From Streptomyces sp. CBMA152 (lineage in GTDB: Bacteria > Actinomycetota > Actinomycetes > Streptomycetales > Streptomycetaceae), in assembly GCF_014596475.1 (NCBI RefSeq), contig NZ_MECJ01000004.1, forward strand, positions 1 to 64,000: 64,000 nt of DNA, written 5' to 3'. A program made the position numbers and the translations under genes. The notes under the pieces are model-generated. The model did not search any database. It worked only from the letters and a program-made list of their open reading frames with translations, and was not told the origin of the DNA. The number at the start of each line of letters is the position of its first letter. The stretch's first letter is position 1. Below are positions 18,214-25,777 of the stretch, piece after piece.

Positions 18214-19905
18214 TCAACTGTCCTCCCCGGTACGGGACTTGGCGGCCCTCCGCAGGCGGTAGTGGCGGGACGGGCCCTGTTCCGTCAGCGCGTCGCCGAC
18301 AACGGCCCGGATCGCGTCGCGCATCCCGTGCAGCGCGTGCTGGCGGGCAGGACCCGCGCCGGGGTCCTCGCGCAGCTCCTTCAGGAGCGACCAGCACAGC
18401 CCGAGCATCACGAGGACGAACGGCAGCGCCACCAGGATCGTGGCCGTCTGGAGCGACTTGAGGCCGCCCGCGACGAGCAGCACCGCCGCGACCGCCGCCA
18501 TCAGCACGCCCCACAGCACCACCAGCCAGGTCGGTGGATGCAGCGCGCCCCGGCTGGTCAGCGACCCCATCACCAGCGAGGCCGAGTCGGCGCTGGTGAT
18601 GAAGTACGTCATGACGAGCACCATCGCCAGGTACGAGGTCACCGTGCCGATCGGCAGCGCGTCCAGCATCGCGAACAGCGACGCCTCCGCGCCGTCCTTC
18701 ACCTTGCCCGCCAGATCGGCCGCGCCGGTCGAGTCCAGGCGGATCGCGGTACCGCCCATCACGCAGAACCACAGGACGGTCGCGCCGCTCGGCACCAGGA
18801 GCACCCCGATCAGGAACTCGCGGATGGTCCGGCCGTGCGAGATCCGGGCGATGAAGGTCCCGACGAACGGGGCCCAGGACAGCCACCAGGCCCAGTAGAA
18901 GATCGTCCAGGTTCCCAGCCAGACGCGGTCCGTGAAGGCGCCGGTGCGGCTCGCCATCGGCAGCAGCTCGTGCAGATAGCCGCCGACGGACGCGGGGATG
19001 GTGTCGAGTACGTACACCGTCGGTCCGAGCAGGAACACGAAGAGCATCAGGGCGGCGGCGAGGACGATGTTGAGCGTGGACAGCCACTTCACGCCCTTGT
19101 GCAGCCCGGAGAACGCCGACAGGACGAACGCGGCGGAGAGCGAGGCGATGATGATCAGCTGGGTGGCGGTGGAGTCGTCGACGCTCGCCGTGATGTTCAG
19201 GCCCTTGGAGACCTGGAGCGCGCCGAGGCCCAGGCTCGTCGCCGTGCCGAAGACGGTCGCGAAGACCGCGAGCAGGTCGATGCACCGGCCCGGCCAGCCG
19301 TCCGCCCGCCGGGCGCCGATCAGCGGGACGAAGGCCGCGGAGAGCCGGTTGCCGCGCGCCTTGCGGAAACCGGCGTACGCGAGGGCGAGCCCCGCGATGC
19401 CGTAGATCGCCCACGGGGTGAGCGTCCAGTGGAAGAACGAGTACTCCAGGGCCGTGCGCGCCGCGTCGCCGGTGCGGGGGGCCGCGCCGCTGGCCGGGGG
19501 CGGGGCGAGGTAGTGCGTGAGCGGCTCGCCCACGCCGTAGAACATCAGCCCGATGCCCATCCCGGCGCTGAACATCATCGCGATCCACGCGAGATTGGTG
19601 AACTCGGGCTCGGAGTCGTCGGCGCCGAGCCGGATCCGCCCGTACCGGCTGATCGCGAGCACCACGCACAGCACCAGGAACGTGTCGGCGGCGATCACGA
19701 ACAGCCAGGCGAAGTTCTTGAGCACCCAGGCCAGCGCGGTCGAGGAGGCGCTGTCGAAGGAGTGCTTGCCGAGTGCGGCCCAGGCGACCGCCGCCGCCAC
19801 CGCGACCACCCCGATCACGACGACGGTGAGGTCGGGGGCCGGGTTCGCGGACTGCGGGGGCGGGCCGCCGGGCGGGCCCGGATGATCGATCGAATCCTCG
19901 CTCAT
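18214..19905 (-). CDS. BCCT-family betaine/choline/carnitine transporter
   Basis: 563-residue membrane protein with about 12 transmembrane segments starting near residue 25. BCCT signatures include GMGIGLMFYGVGEPLTH, SFFHWTLTPWAIYGIAGLAL and the tryptophan-rich FYWAWWLSWAPFVGTFIARI, which form the quaternary-amine binding box, then SHGRTIREF. It imports compatible solutes such as glycine betaine by ion symport and is normally important under osmotic stress. The C-terminal tail beyond the last segment is long and basic (LRRAAKSRTGEDS end), as in osmosensing members. The flanking genes are a divergent kinase and a Nudix gene, so it looks monocistronic. Confidence 0.92.
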   Translation of the reverse strand: MSEDSIDHPGPPGGPPPQSANPAPDLTVVVIGVVAVAAAVAWAALGKHSFDSASSTALAWVLKNFAWLFVIAADTFLVLCVVLAISRYGRIRLGADDSEPEFTNLAWIAMMFSAGMGIGLMFYGVGEPLTHYLAPPPASGAAPRTGDAARTALEYSFFHWTLTPWAIYGIAGLALAYAGFRKARGNRLSAAFVPLIGARRADGWPGRCIDLLAVFATVFGTATSLGLGALQVSKGLNITASVDDSTATQLIIIASLSAAFVLSAFSGLHKGVKWLSTLNIVLAAALMLFVFLLGPTVYVLDTIPASVGGYLHELLPMASRTGAFTDRVWLGTWTIFYWAWWLSWAPFVGTFIARISHGRTIREFLIGVLLVPSGATVLWFCVMGGTAIRLDSTGAADLAGKVKDGAEASLFAMLDALPIGTVTSYLAMVLVMTYFITSADSASLVMGSLTSRGALHPPTWLVVLWGVLMAAVAAVLLVAGGLKSLQTATILVALPFVLVMLGLCWSLLKELREDPGAGPARQHALHGMRDAIRAVVGDALTEQGPSRHYRLRRAAKSRTGEDS

Positions 19906-20048
19906 GCCGCCCCACTATGGTCCGCGATATGGAGGTTTCGTGGGGTGGCACGCCGTCCCGCCGTGCATGACACCTATGGGCAGGGCCGCGACGGGCGGAT
20001 AGGGTCGCAGTGGCGCGACTGCCTGTTCGAAAGCAAGGGATTAGCAAG

Positions 20049-21203
20049 GTGACGGACGGAGCAGTTTTCGAAACCGCCCGCGTGCTTGTCGCGGCGGACA
20101 AGTTCAAGGGCTCGCTCACGGCCGTACAGGTCGCGGAGCGGGTGACGGCCGGGCTCCGGCGCGTCCTGCCCGGTCTGCCGGTGGAGACCCTGCCGGTCGC
20201 CGACGGCGGCGACGGCACGGTCGCGGCGGCGATCGCGGCCGGCTTCGAACGCCGGGAGGCCCGGGTCACCGGCCCGCTCGGCACCCAGGTGACCGCGGCC
20301 TTCGCGGTACGGGACGGGGTGGCCGTGGTGGAGATGGCGGAGGCGTCCGGCCTCCAGCACCTCCCGAGCGGCGTCTTCGCCCCGCTCACCGCCACCACGT
20401 ACGGCTCCGGCGAGCTGCTGCTCGCCGCGCTCGACGCGGGCGCGCGCACCATCGTGTTCGGCGTGGGCGGCAGCGCCACGACGGACGGCGGCGCGGGCAT
20501 GCTGGCCGCGCTGGGCGCCCGCTTCCTGGACGCGGAGGGCGACCCGGTGGCCCCGGGCGGCGGCCCCCTCGCCACGCTGGCGACGGCGGACCTCTCGGCC
20601 CTAGACCCCCGTTTCGCCTCGGTCGACCTCGTGCTTGCCAGCGACGTGGACAACCCGCTGACGGGCCCCAAGGGCGCGCCCGCGGTGTACGGCCCGCAGA
20701 AGGGCGCGAACCCGGAGGACGTGGCGGCCCTGGACGCGGCCCTCGGCCACTTCGCCAAGGTCCTGGAGGCGTCCGTGGGCGCCCGTGCGGCCGAGGCGGC
20801 CCTCGCCCCGGGGGCGGGCGCGGCGGGCGGTATCGGGTACGGGGCCCTTGTCGCCCTGGGCGCGAGGTTCCGGCCCGGCATCGAGGTCATGCTCGACGTC
20901 CTGGGCTTCGCCCCGGCGCTGGCCCGGGCCACGCTGGTGATCACGGGTGAGGGCTCGCTCGACGAGCAGACCCTGCACGGCAAGGCTCCGGCGGGCGTGG
21001 CGGCGGCGGCGCGTGCGGCGGGCATCGAGGTCGTGGCGGTCTGCGGCCGCCTGGCCCTGCCGCCCGAGGCCCTGGGCAGGGCGGGCATCCGGCGCGCCTA
21101 CGCCCTCACGGACCTGGAGCCGGACCCTGCGCGCTGCATGGCGGAAGCGGGTCCTTTGCTTGAGCGCACGGCGGAACGTATTGCCCAGGACTTCCTGGCC
21201 TGA
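20049..21203 (+). CDS. Glycerate 2-kinase family protein (GlxK/GarK type)
   Basis: 384 residues. Family motifs: AADKFKGSLTA near residue 16, VADGGDGT near 50, GVGGSATTDGGAGML, and LVITGEGSLDEQTLHGKAP. It phosphorylates glycerate with ATP, linking glyoxylate or serine breakdown to glycolysis. GTG 20049 is preferred; the frame extends to 20010 but without a better binding site. It is a single gene, divergent from the BCCT gene and convergent with pssA; a full hairpin element lies between the convergent stops. Confidence 0.92.
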   Translation: MTDGAVFETARVLVAADKFKGSLTAVQVAERVTAGLRRVLPGLPVETLPVADGGDGTVAAAIAAGFERREARVTGPLGTQVTAAFAVRDGVAVVEMAEASGLQHLPSGVFAPLTATTYGSGELLLAALDAGARTIVFGVGGSATTDGGAGMLAALGARFLDAEGDPVAPGGGPLATLATADLSALDPRFASVDLVLASDVDNPLTGPKGAPAVYGPQKGANPEDVAALDAALGHFAKVLEASVGARAAEAALAPGAGAAGGIGYGALVALGARFRPGIEVMLDVLGFAPALARATLVITGEGSLDEQTLHGKAPAGVAAAARAAGIEVVAVCGRLALPPEALGRAGIRRAYALTDLEPDPARCMAEAGPLLERTAERIAQDFLA

Positions 21204-21210
21204 CCTGTTT

Positions 21211-21340
21211 CGGTCCGTTTTCGTCTGCGGGCCGTCGTGGGCCGCTCGCGCAGTTCCCCGCGCCCCTAGGGTCGGCCAGCACCTTAAGGGGCGCGGGGAA
21301 CTGCGCGACCAGCCACGGCGGACCCGCAGACGAACCGACC
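21211..21340. repeat. Dispersed GC-rich hairpin element, copy 3 (most complete)
   Basis: Both arms are long. The left runs GTTTTCGTCTGCGGGCCGTC then CGCGCAGTTCCCCGCGCCCCT; the right mirrors it with AGGGGCGCGGGGAACTGCGC, GACCAGCC and CCCGCAGACGAA. The potential stem is about 45 base pairs with mismatches and a loop of about 20 bases. It lies between the convergent glycerate kinase and pssA genes. Confidence 0.88.
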
Positions 21341-21360
21341 GCACCTCCAGCGCGCAGCAA

Positions 21361-21393
21361 GAAGGCCCCGGACCGAAGTGGTCCGGGGCCTTC
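21361..21393 (-). terminator. Intrinsic-type terminator of the psd-pssA unit
   Basis: GAAGGCCCCGGACC at 21361-21374 and GGTCCGGGGCCTTC at 21380-21393 form a perfect 14-pair stem with a 5-base loop, 24 bases past the pssA stop. There is no long T-run, common for Streptomyces terminators; it could serve both convergent genes. Confidence 0.7.
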
Positions 21394-21416
21394 GTACGCA
21401 GGCACAGCGCGCAGCG

Positions 21417-22271
21417 CTAAGGCAACTGCGTAGCCCGAGCCTCGCGGCGGTTGTCGCGGATCGAGTTCACCCGGCGAGCCGTGGCGAACAGCGGAATCAC
21501 CGCGCCGAGCACGACCTGGAGCACGCAGCCGGTCTGGAGCAGCAGCTGACCGCCCGGCGCGTCGAACGCCCAGGCCGCCAGCATCCCCATCGCGCCCACG
21601 ATCCAGCTGAGCATCGCCACCGCGAGGATCCCGCGCGGCTTGGGGTACTCGACCCGGCTGACCATCAGCCACGCCACCCCTATGACGGCGAGCAGCGTCG
21701 GCACGAACGGCATCTCAAGGAGCACGATCGAGACGACGGTGAGCGCGCCGAACGGGCTCGGCATGCCCTGGAACATGCCGTCCTTCATCGTCACGCAGGA
21801 GAACCGCGCGAGTCTGAGCACGACCGCCAGCAGCACCGTGATCGCCGCCACCGCCGCCACCCGCTGGTGCGCGTCGTCGGCGACCATGCCGTACACGAGG
21901 ACGAAGTACGCCGGGGCGAGCCCGAAGCTGATCAGGTCCGAGAGGTTGTCCAGCTCGGCGCCCATCGGCGAGCTCCGCAGCTTCCGCGCGACCAGGCCGT
22001 CGCAGAGGTCGAAGATCGCCGCGAGCAGCATCAGGATGACGGCGGTCGCGGCGGAGTGCCGCGCCATGCCCGTCTCCTGGCTGCCCGAGAGGTGCGGGAT
22101 GAGGATTCCGGTGGTGGTGAAGTACACCGCCATGAATCCGCAGGTCGCGTTGCCGAGCGTCAGGGTGTCCGCTATCGACAGGCGCAGGGAGAGGGGCATC
22201 TCCTCCGCGTCGTCCTCCGCGTCCGCCCCGGGGACCCAGCCGGTCTGGGTGTCCGGATCAATCACGGTCAA
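21417..22271 (-). CDS. pssA: CDP-diacylglycerol--serine O-phosphatidyltransferase
   Basis: 284-residue integral membrane enzyme with the CDP-alcohol phosphotransferase signature DGLVARKLRSSPMGAELDNL followed by SD, giving the DG..AR...G...D...D metal-binding pattern, and about seven hydrophobic segments. It transfers phosphatidyl from CDP-diacylglycerol to serine to make phosphatidylserine. Its start overlaps the end of psd by 14 bases, so synthesis and decarboxylation of phosphatidylserine are encoded together. A strong hairpin terminator follows the stop. Confidence 0.93.
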   Translation of the reverse strand: MTVIDPDTQTGWVPGADAEDDAEEMPLSLRLSIADTLTLGNATCGFMAVYFTTTGILIPHLSGSQETGMARHSAATAVILMLLAAIFDLCDGLVARKLRSSPMGAELDNLSDLISFGLAPAYFVLVYGMVADDAHQRVAAVAAITVLLAVVLRLARFSCVTMKDGMFQGMPSPFGALTVVSIVLLEMPFVPTLLAVIGVAWLMVSRVEYPKPRGILAVAMLSWIVGAMGMLAAWAFDAPGGQLLLQTGCVLQVVLGAVIPLFATARRVNSIRDNRREARATQLP

Positions 22272-22914
22272 TTCGAGTCACCCCCGCAGTGGTCGCCTGG
22301 CCCACCTCGACCGCGACCTCGACGCCCTCGGGGAGGTAGATGTCGACCCGCGAGCCGAACCGGATGAGACCGATCCGCTCGCCCTGCTCCACCTTGGTGC
22401 CCTGCGGGATGTAGGGGACGATCCGCCGCGCCACCGCACCCGCGATCTGCACCATCTCGATGTCGCCGAGCTCGGTGTCGAAGTGCCAGACAACGCGCTC
22501 GTTGTTCTCGCTCTCCTTGTTGAACGCCGGAACGAAACCGCCGGGGACGTGTTCCACGGAAGTCACCGTGCCCGCGAGGGGCGCGCGGTTGACGTGGACG
22601 TTCAGCGGGCTCATGAAGATCGCGACGCGGGTGCGCCCGTCCTTCCACGGCATGATGCTCTGCACCACACCGTCGGCCGGGGAGATCACGCGGCCGGGCG
22701 CGATCTCGCGCTCGGGGTCGCGGAAGAACCACAGCATGCCCGCCGCCAGAGCGGTGGTGGGCACGGCGACGATCGCGGCGGCCTTGGAACGGCGCGCGCG
22801 GACGAGGCTCACTGCTGCGGTGGCGACGGTCGGCAGAAGCCACGGCGATGCTCCGCGAGCAAGACGTCCCGAGAGGAAACCGTCGCGAGGTGCAGAGGTT
22901 TGGCTGTGGGGCAT
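22258..22914 (-). CDS. psd: Phosphatidylserine decarboxylase proenzyme (short, type II-like)
   Basis: 218 residues. The self-cleavage site is the Gly-Ser of IRFGSRVDIYLP near the C-terminus; the Ser becomes the pyruvoyl cofactor of the small chain. Other conserved parts are ISPADGVVQ and FMSPLNVHVNRAP. A hydrophobic stretch (AAAIVAVPTTALAAGMLWFF) anchors it. It converts phosphatidylserine to phosphatidylethanolamine. ATG 22914 follows an AAGG site; the longer frame to 23127 adds no family sequence. It overlaps pssA downstream. Confidence 0.93.
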   Translation of the reverse strand: MPHSQTSAPRDGFLSGRLARGASPWLLPTVATAAVSLVRARRSKAAAIVAVPTTALAAGMLWFFRDPEREIAPGRVISPADGVVQSIMPWKDGRTRVAIFMSPLNVHVNRAPLAGTVTSVEHVPGGFVPAFNKESENNERVVWHFDTELGDIEMVQIAGAVARRIVPYIPQGTKVEQGERIGLIRFGSRVDIYLPEGVEVAVEVGQATTAGVTRIDRD

Positions 22915-22961
22915 GGATGACCTTCGTAGCGGATGATGCCGCGCTGGCAAGGGGGACGGCG

Positions 22962-22975
22962 GCTGGTTTACCAGC
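22962..22975. promoter_or_regulatory. Palindrome upstream of psd
   Basis: GCTGGT, TT spacer and ACCAGC form a perfect 6-base inverted repeat 48 bases before the psd start. A second, GTTGC-5-GCAAC, lies at 22986-23000. Either could be an operator; no dedicated regulator is nearby. Confidence 0.25.
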
Positions 22976-23086
22976 GATGCTATCGGTTGCGAGCCGCAAC
23001 TGGGAAAGCAAGAAGCCGAGTCGGCGGCCGGAAGGCGATGACAGGGTGTGATCTCCTTCGCGGCCAAACCGACCGAAAAGCGACAA

Positions 23087-24292
23087 TCAACCCTGGAATC
23101 GGTACTCTTCGAGAAGCCGACGCCCAATGATCATTTTCTGGATCTCGGCGGTACCTTCACCGATGAGCAGCATCGGCGCCTCGCGGTACAGGCGCTCGAT
23201 CTCGTACTCCTTCGAGAAGCCGTAGCCACCGTGGATACGGAAGGCATCCTCCACGACCTCCTTGCAGTATTCGGAGGCGAGGTACTTCGCCATCCCTGCC
23301 TCAAGGTCGTTTCGTTCCCCGGAGTCCTTTTTGCGTGCTGCGTTGACCATCATGGCATGAGCGGCCTCGACCTTGGTAGCCATCTCGGCCAGCTTGAACT
23401 GAATCGCCTGGTGCTGGGCGATCGCCTTGCCGAAAGTGTGACGTTGCTGGGCATACGAGACACCCAGCTCAAATGCACGCTGAGCGACGCCGCAACCACG
23501 CGCCGCGACGTTGACGCGGCCGACCTCGACGCCGTCCATCATTTGGTAAAACCCTCGGCCGGTGACCCCGCCGAGGACACGATTGGCCGGAATGCGCAGT
23601 CCGTCCATGATGAGTTCGGTCGTGTCGACGCCCTTGTAACCCATCTTGTCGATCTTGCCGGGGATGGTCAGACCGGGCCGGACCTCGCCGAAGCCGGGCT
23701 CCTTCTCCACCAGGAAGGTCGTCATGGACTTGTGGGGGGCGGTCCCCTCGGGGTGTCCTTCGTCACTCCGGCACAGAACGGCCACCAGCGATGACGTTCC
23801 GCCATTGGTCAGCCACATCTTCTGGCCGTTCAGGACGTACTCGTCGCCGTCCCTGACGCCCTTGGACGTGATCGCCGACACATCCGAGCCGAGCGCCGGC
23901 TCCGACATCGAGAACGCGCCGCGCACCTCGCCGAGCGCCATCCGGGGCAGGAAGGTGTCCTTCTGCTCCTGGGTGCCGTGCTGCTTGAGCATGTACGCCA
24001 CGATGAAGTGCGTGTTGATGATGCCGGAGACCGACATCCAGCCACGCGCTATCTCCTCGACGCACAGCGCGTACGTGAGCAGCGACTCACCGAGACCGCC
24101 GTACTCCTCGGGGATCATCAGCCCGAACAGGCCGAGCTCCTTGAGGCCCTCGACGATCTGCGTCGGGTACTCGTCCTTGTGCTCCAGCTGGGTCGCGACC
24201 GGGATGATCTCCTTGTCGACGAAGTCCCGGACGGTGGCCAGGATTTCCTGCTGGACGTCGGTCAGACCGGCGGTCTGCGCGAGACGGGCCAT
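23087..24292 (-). CDS. Acyl-CoA dehydrogenase, probable (2S)-methylsuccinyl-CoA dehydrogenase
   Basis: 401 residues, complete acyl-CoA dehydrogenase: FAD-contacting AFSMSEPALGSDVSA and MWLTNGG, then VAARGCGVAQRAFELGVSYAQQRHTFGKAI and the C-terminal GGYGFSKEYEIERLYREAP with IGEGTAEIQKMIIGR. Within this cluster the expected role is oxidation of methylsuccinyl-CoA to mesaconyl-CoA in the ethylmalonyl-CoA pathway; on sequence alone another short-branched acyl-CoA is possible. It is the last gene of the run meaA-mclA-mch-mcd and starts 2 bases after the hydratase stop. Confidence 0.85.
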   Translation of the reverse strand: MARLAQTAGLTDVQQEILATVRDFVDKEIIPVATQLEHKDEYPTQIVEGLKELGLFGLMIPEEYGGLGESLLTYALCVEEIARGWMSVSGIINTHFIVAYMLKQHGTQEQKDTFLPRMALGEVRGAFSMSEPALGSDVSAITSKGVRDGDEYVLNGQKMWLTNGGTSSLVAVLCRSDEGHPEGTAPHKSMTTFLVEKEPGFGEVRPGLTIPGKIDKMGYKGVDTTELIMDGLRIPANRVLGGVTGRGFYQMMDGVEVGRVNVAARGCGVAQRAFELGVSYAQQRHTFGKAIAQHQAIQFKLAEMATKVEAAHAMMVNAARKKDSGERNDLEAGMAKYLASEYCKEVVEDAFRIHGGYGFSKEYEIERLYREAPMLLIGEGTAEIQKMIIGRRLLEEYRFQG

Positions 24293-24294
24293 GG

Positions 24295-24807
24295 CTACTT
24301 CTCCTGCGACTTGAGCTGCGGGCGCCCGGGCTGCTCGCCGCCGCGCTCCTTGATGTACGTCTCGGTGGGGACCATCACCTTGCGGCGGAACACGCAGACC
24401 AGCGTGCCGTCCTGCTTGTAGCCCTTGGTCTCGACGTACACGATGCCGCGGTCGGACTTGGACTTCGACGGGGTCTTGTCGAGGACCGTCGTCTCGCCGT
24501 AGATCGTGTCGCCGTGGAAGGTCGGCGCCACGTGCTTGAGCGACTCGATCTCCAGGTTGGCGATCGCCTTCCCGGACACGTCCGGGACGCTCATGCCGAG
24601 CAGCAGCGAGTAGATGTAGTTGCCCACCACGACGTTCTTGCCGAAGTCGGTGGTGTTCTCGGCGTAGTTGACGTCCATGTGGAGCGGGTGGTGGTTCATG
24701 GTGAGCAGACAGAACAGGTGGTCGTCGTACTCGGTGACCGTCTTTCCGGGCCAGTGCTTGTACACGTCCCCGACGGTGAACTCTTCGTAGGTGCGGCCGA
24801 ACTGCAT
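24295..24807 (-). CDS. MaoC-type hydratase, probable mesaconyl-CoA hydratase
   Basis: 170 residues with a hot-dog MaoC fold; the catalytic loop is DDHLFCLLTMNHHPLHMDVNYA, giving the Asp/His dyad of R-hydratases. In the pathway it would hydrate mesaconyl-CoA to beta-methylmalyl-CoA for the adjacent lyase. Single MaoC domains normally work as dimers. It sits 4 bases after mclA and 2 bases before the dehydrogenase, a tightly packed operon. The C-terminus ends in a basic hydrophilic tail (RPQLKSQEK). Confidence 0.85.
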   Translation of the reverse strand: MQFGRTYEEFTVGDVYKHWPGKTVTEYDDHLFCLLTMNHHPLHMDVNYAENTTDFGKNVVVGNYIYSLLLGMSVPDVSGKAIANLEIESLKHVAPTFHGDTIYGETTVLDKTPSKSKSDRGIVYVETKGYKQDGTLVCVFRRKVMVPTETYIKERGGEQPGRPQLKSQEK

Positions 24808-24811
24808 GGTG

Positions 24812-25777
24812 TCACGCCTCCGGGATCTCGAACTTCGACGTGCGCTGCATACCGGCCGCCCGGCCCTTGCCCGAGATGACCAGCGCCATCTTGCGGCTGG
24901 CCTCGTCGATCATCTCGTCGCCGAGCATCGCCGAGCCCTTCTTGCCGCCGGCCTCGGAGGTGAAGTACTCGTACGCGTCGAGGATGAGCTCGGCGTGGTC
25001 GTAGTCCTCCTGCGAGGGCGAGAAGACCTCGTTGGCCGCCTCGACCTGGCCGGGGTGCAGCACCCACTTGCCGTCGAAGCCGAGGGCGGCGGCGCGCTGC
25101 GCGACCGCCTTGTAGCCGTCGACGTTCTTGATCTGGAGGTAGGGGCCGTCGATCGCCTGGAGGTTGTTGGCGCGGGCGGCCATCAGGATCTTCATCAGGA
25201 TGAAGTGGTACGCGTCCGCCGGGTACCCGGGCGGCTGCTCGCCGACGACCAGGGACTTCATGTTGATGGAGGCCATGAAGTCGGCCGGGCCGAAGATGAT
25301 CGTCTCCACGCGCGGGGAAGCCTGCGCGATGGCGTTGACGTTGTTGAGGCCCTGGGCGTTCTCGATCTGCGCCTCGATGCCGATCCTGCCGACCTCGAAG
25401 CCCATCGTCTTCTCGATCTGGGTGAGCAGCAGGTCGAGCGCGACGATCTGCTCGGCGCTCTGGACCTTCGGCAGCATGATGCAGTCGAGGTTGGGGCCCG
25501 CGCCCTCGACGACGGTGACGACATCGCGGTACGTCCACTCGGTCGTCCAGTCGTTGACCCGCACGACCCGGGTCTTGCCGGTCCAGTCGCCCTCGTTGAG
25601 GAACTTCACGATGGTGTGCCGGGCCTCCGGCTTGGCGAGCGGCGCACAGGCGTCCTCCAGGTCCAGGAAGACCTGGTCGGCGGGGAGGCCCTGCGCCTTC
25701 TCCAGGAAGCGCGGGTTCGAGCCCGGAACGGCCAGGCACGAGCGGCGCGGCCGGAGACGGTTGACAGAGCTGGTCAT
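24812..25777 (-). CDS. mclA: HpcH/HpaI (CitE-like) CoA-ester lyase, probable beta-methylmalyl-CoA/malyl-CoA lyase
   Basis: 321-residue TIM-barrel lyase. Metal- and substrate-binding motifs: FLDLEDACAPLAK, VRVNDW, IEAQIENAQGLNN (Glu ligand) and IIFGPADFMAS (Asp ligand). It should split beta-methylmalyl-CoA into glyoxylate and propionyl-CoA and may make or cleave malyl-CoA. Its ATG overlaps the meaA stop by four bases (ATGA), so it is translated with the mutase. Pathway genes on both sides support the assignment. Confidence 0.87.
   Translation of the reverse strand: MTSSVNRLRPRRSCLAVPGSNPRFLEKAQGLPADQVFLDLEDACAPLAKPEARHTIVKFLNEGDWTGKTRVVRVNDWTTEWTYRDVVTVVEGAGPNLDCIMLPKVQSAEQIVALDLLLTQIEKTMGFEVGRIGIEAQIENAQGLNNVNAIAQASPRVETIIFGPADFMASINMKSLVVGEQPPGYPADAYHFILMKILMAARANNLQAIDGPYLQIKNVDGYKAVAQRAAALGFDGKWVLHPGQVEAANEVFSPSQEDYDHAELILDAYEYFTSEAGGKKGSAMLGDEMIDEASRKMALVISGKGRAAGMQRTSKFEIPEA

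Noticed and set aside
18026..21088. Minus-strand open frame of 1020 codons overlapping BCCT and glycerate kinase genes
   Set aside because: It is a mirror of high-GC coding sequence in other frames. The BCCT and glycerate kinase families lie on the correct strands within it, and the composition (Ser/Thr/Arg-rich) matches no family.
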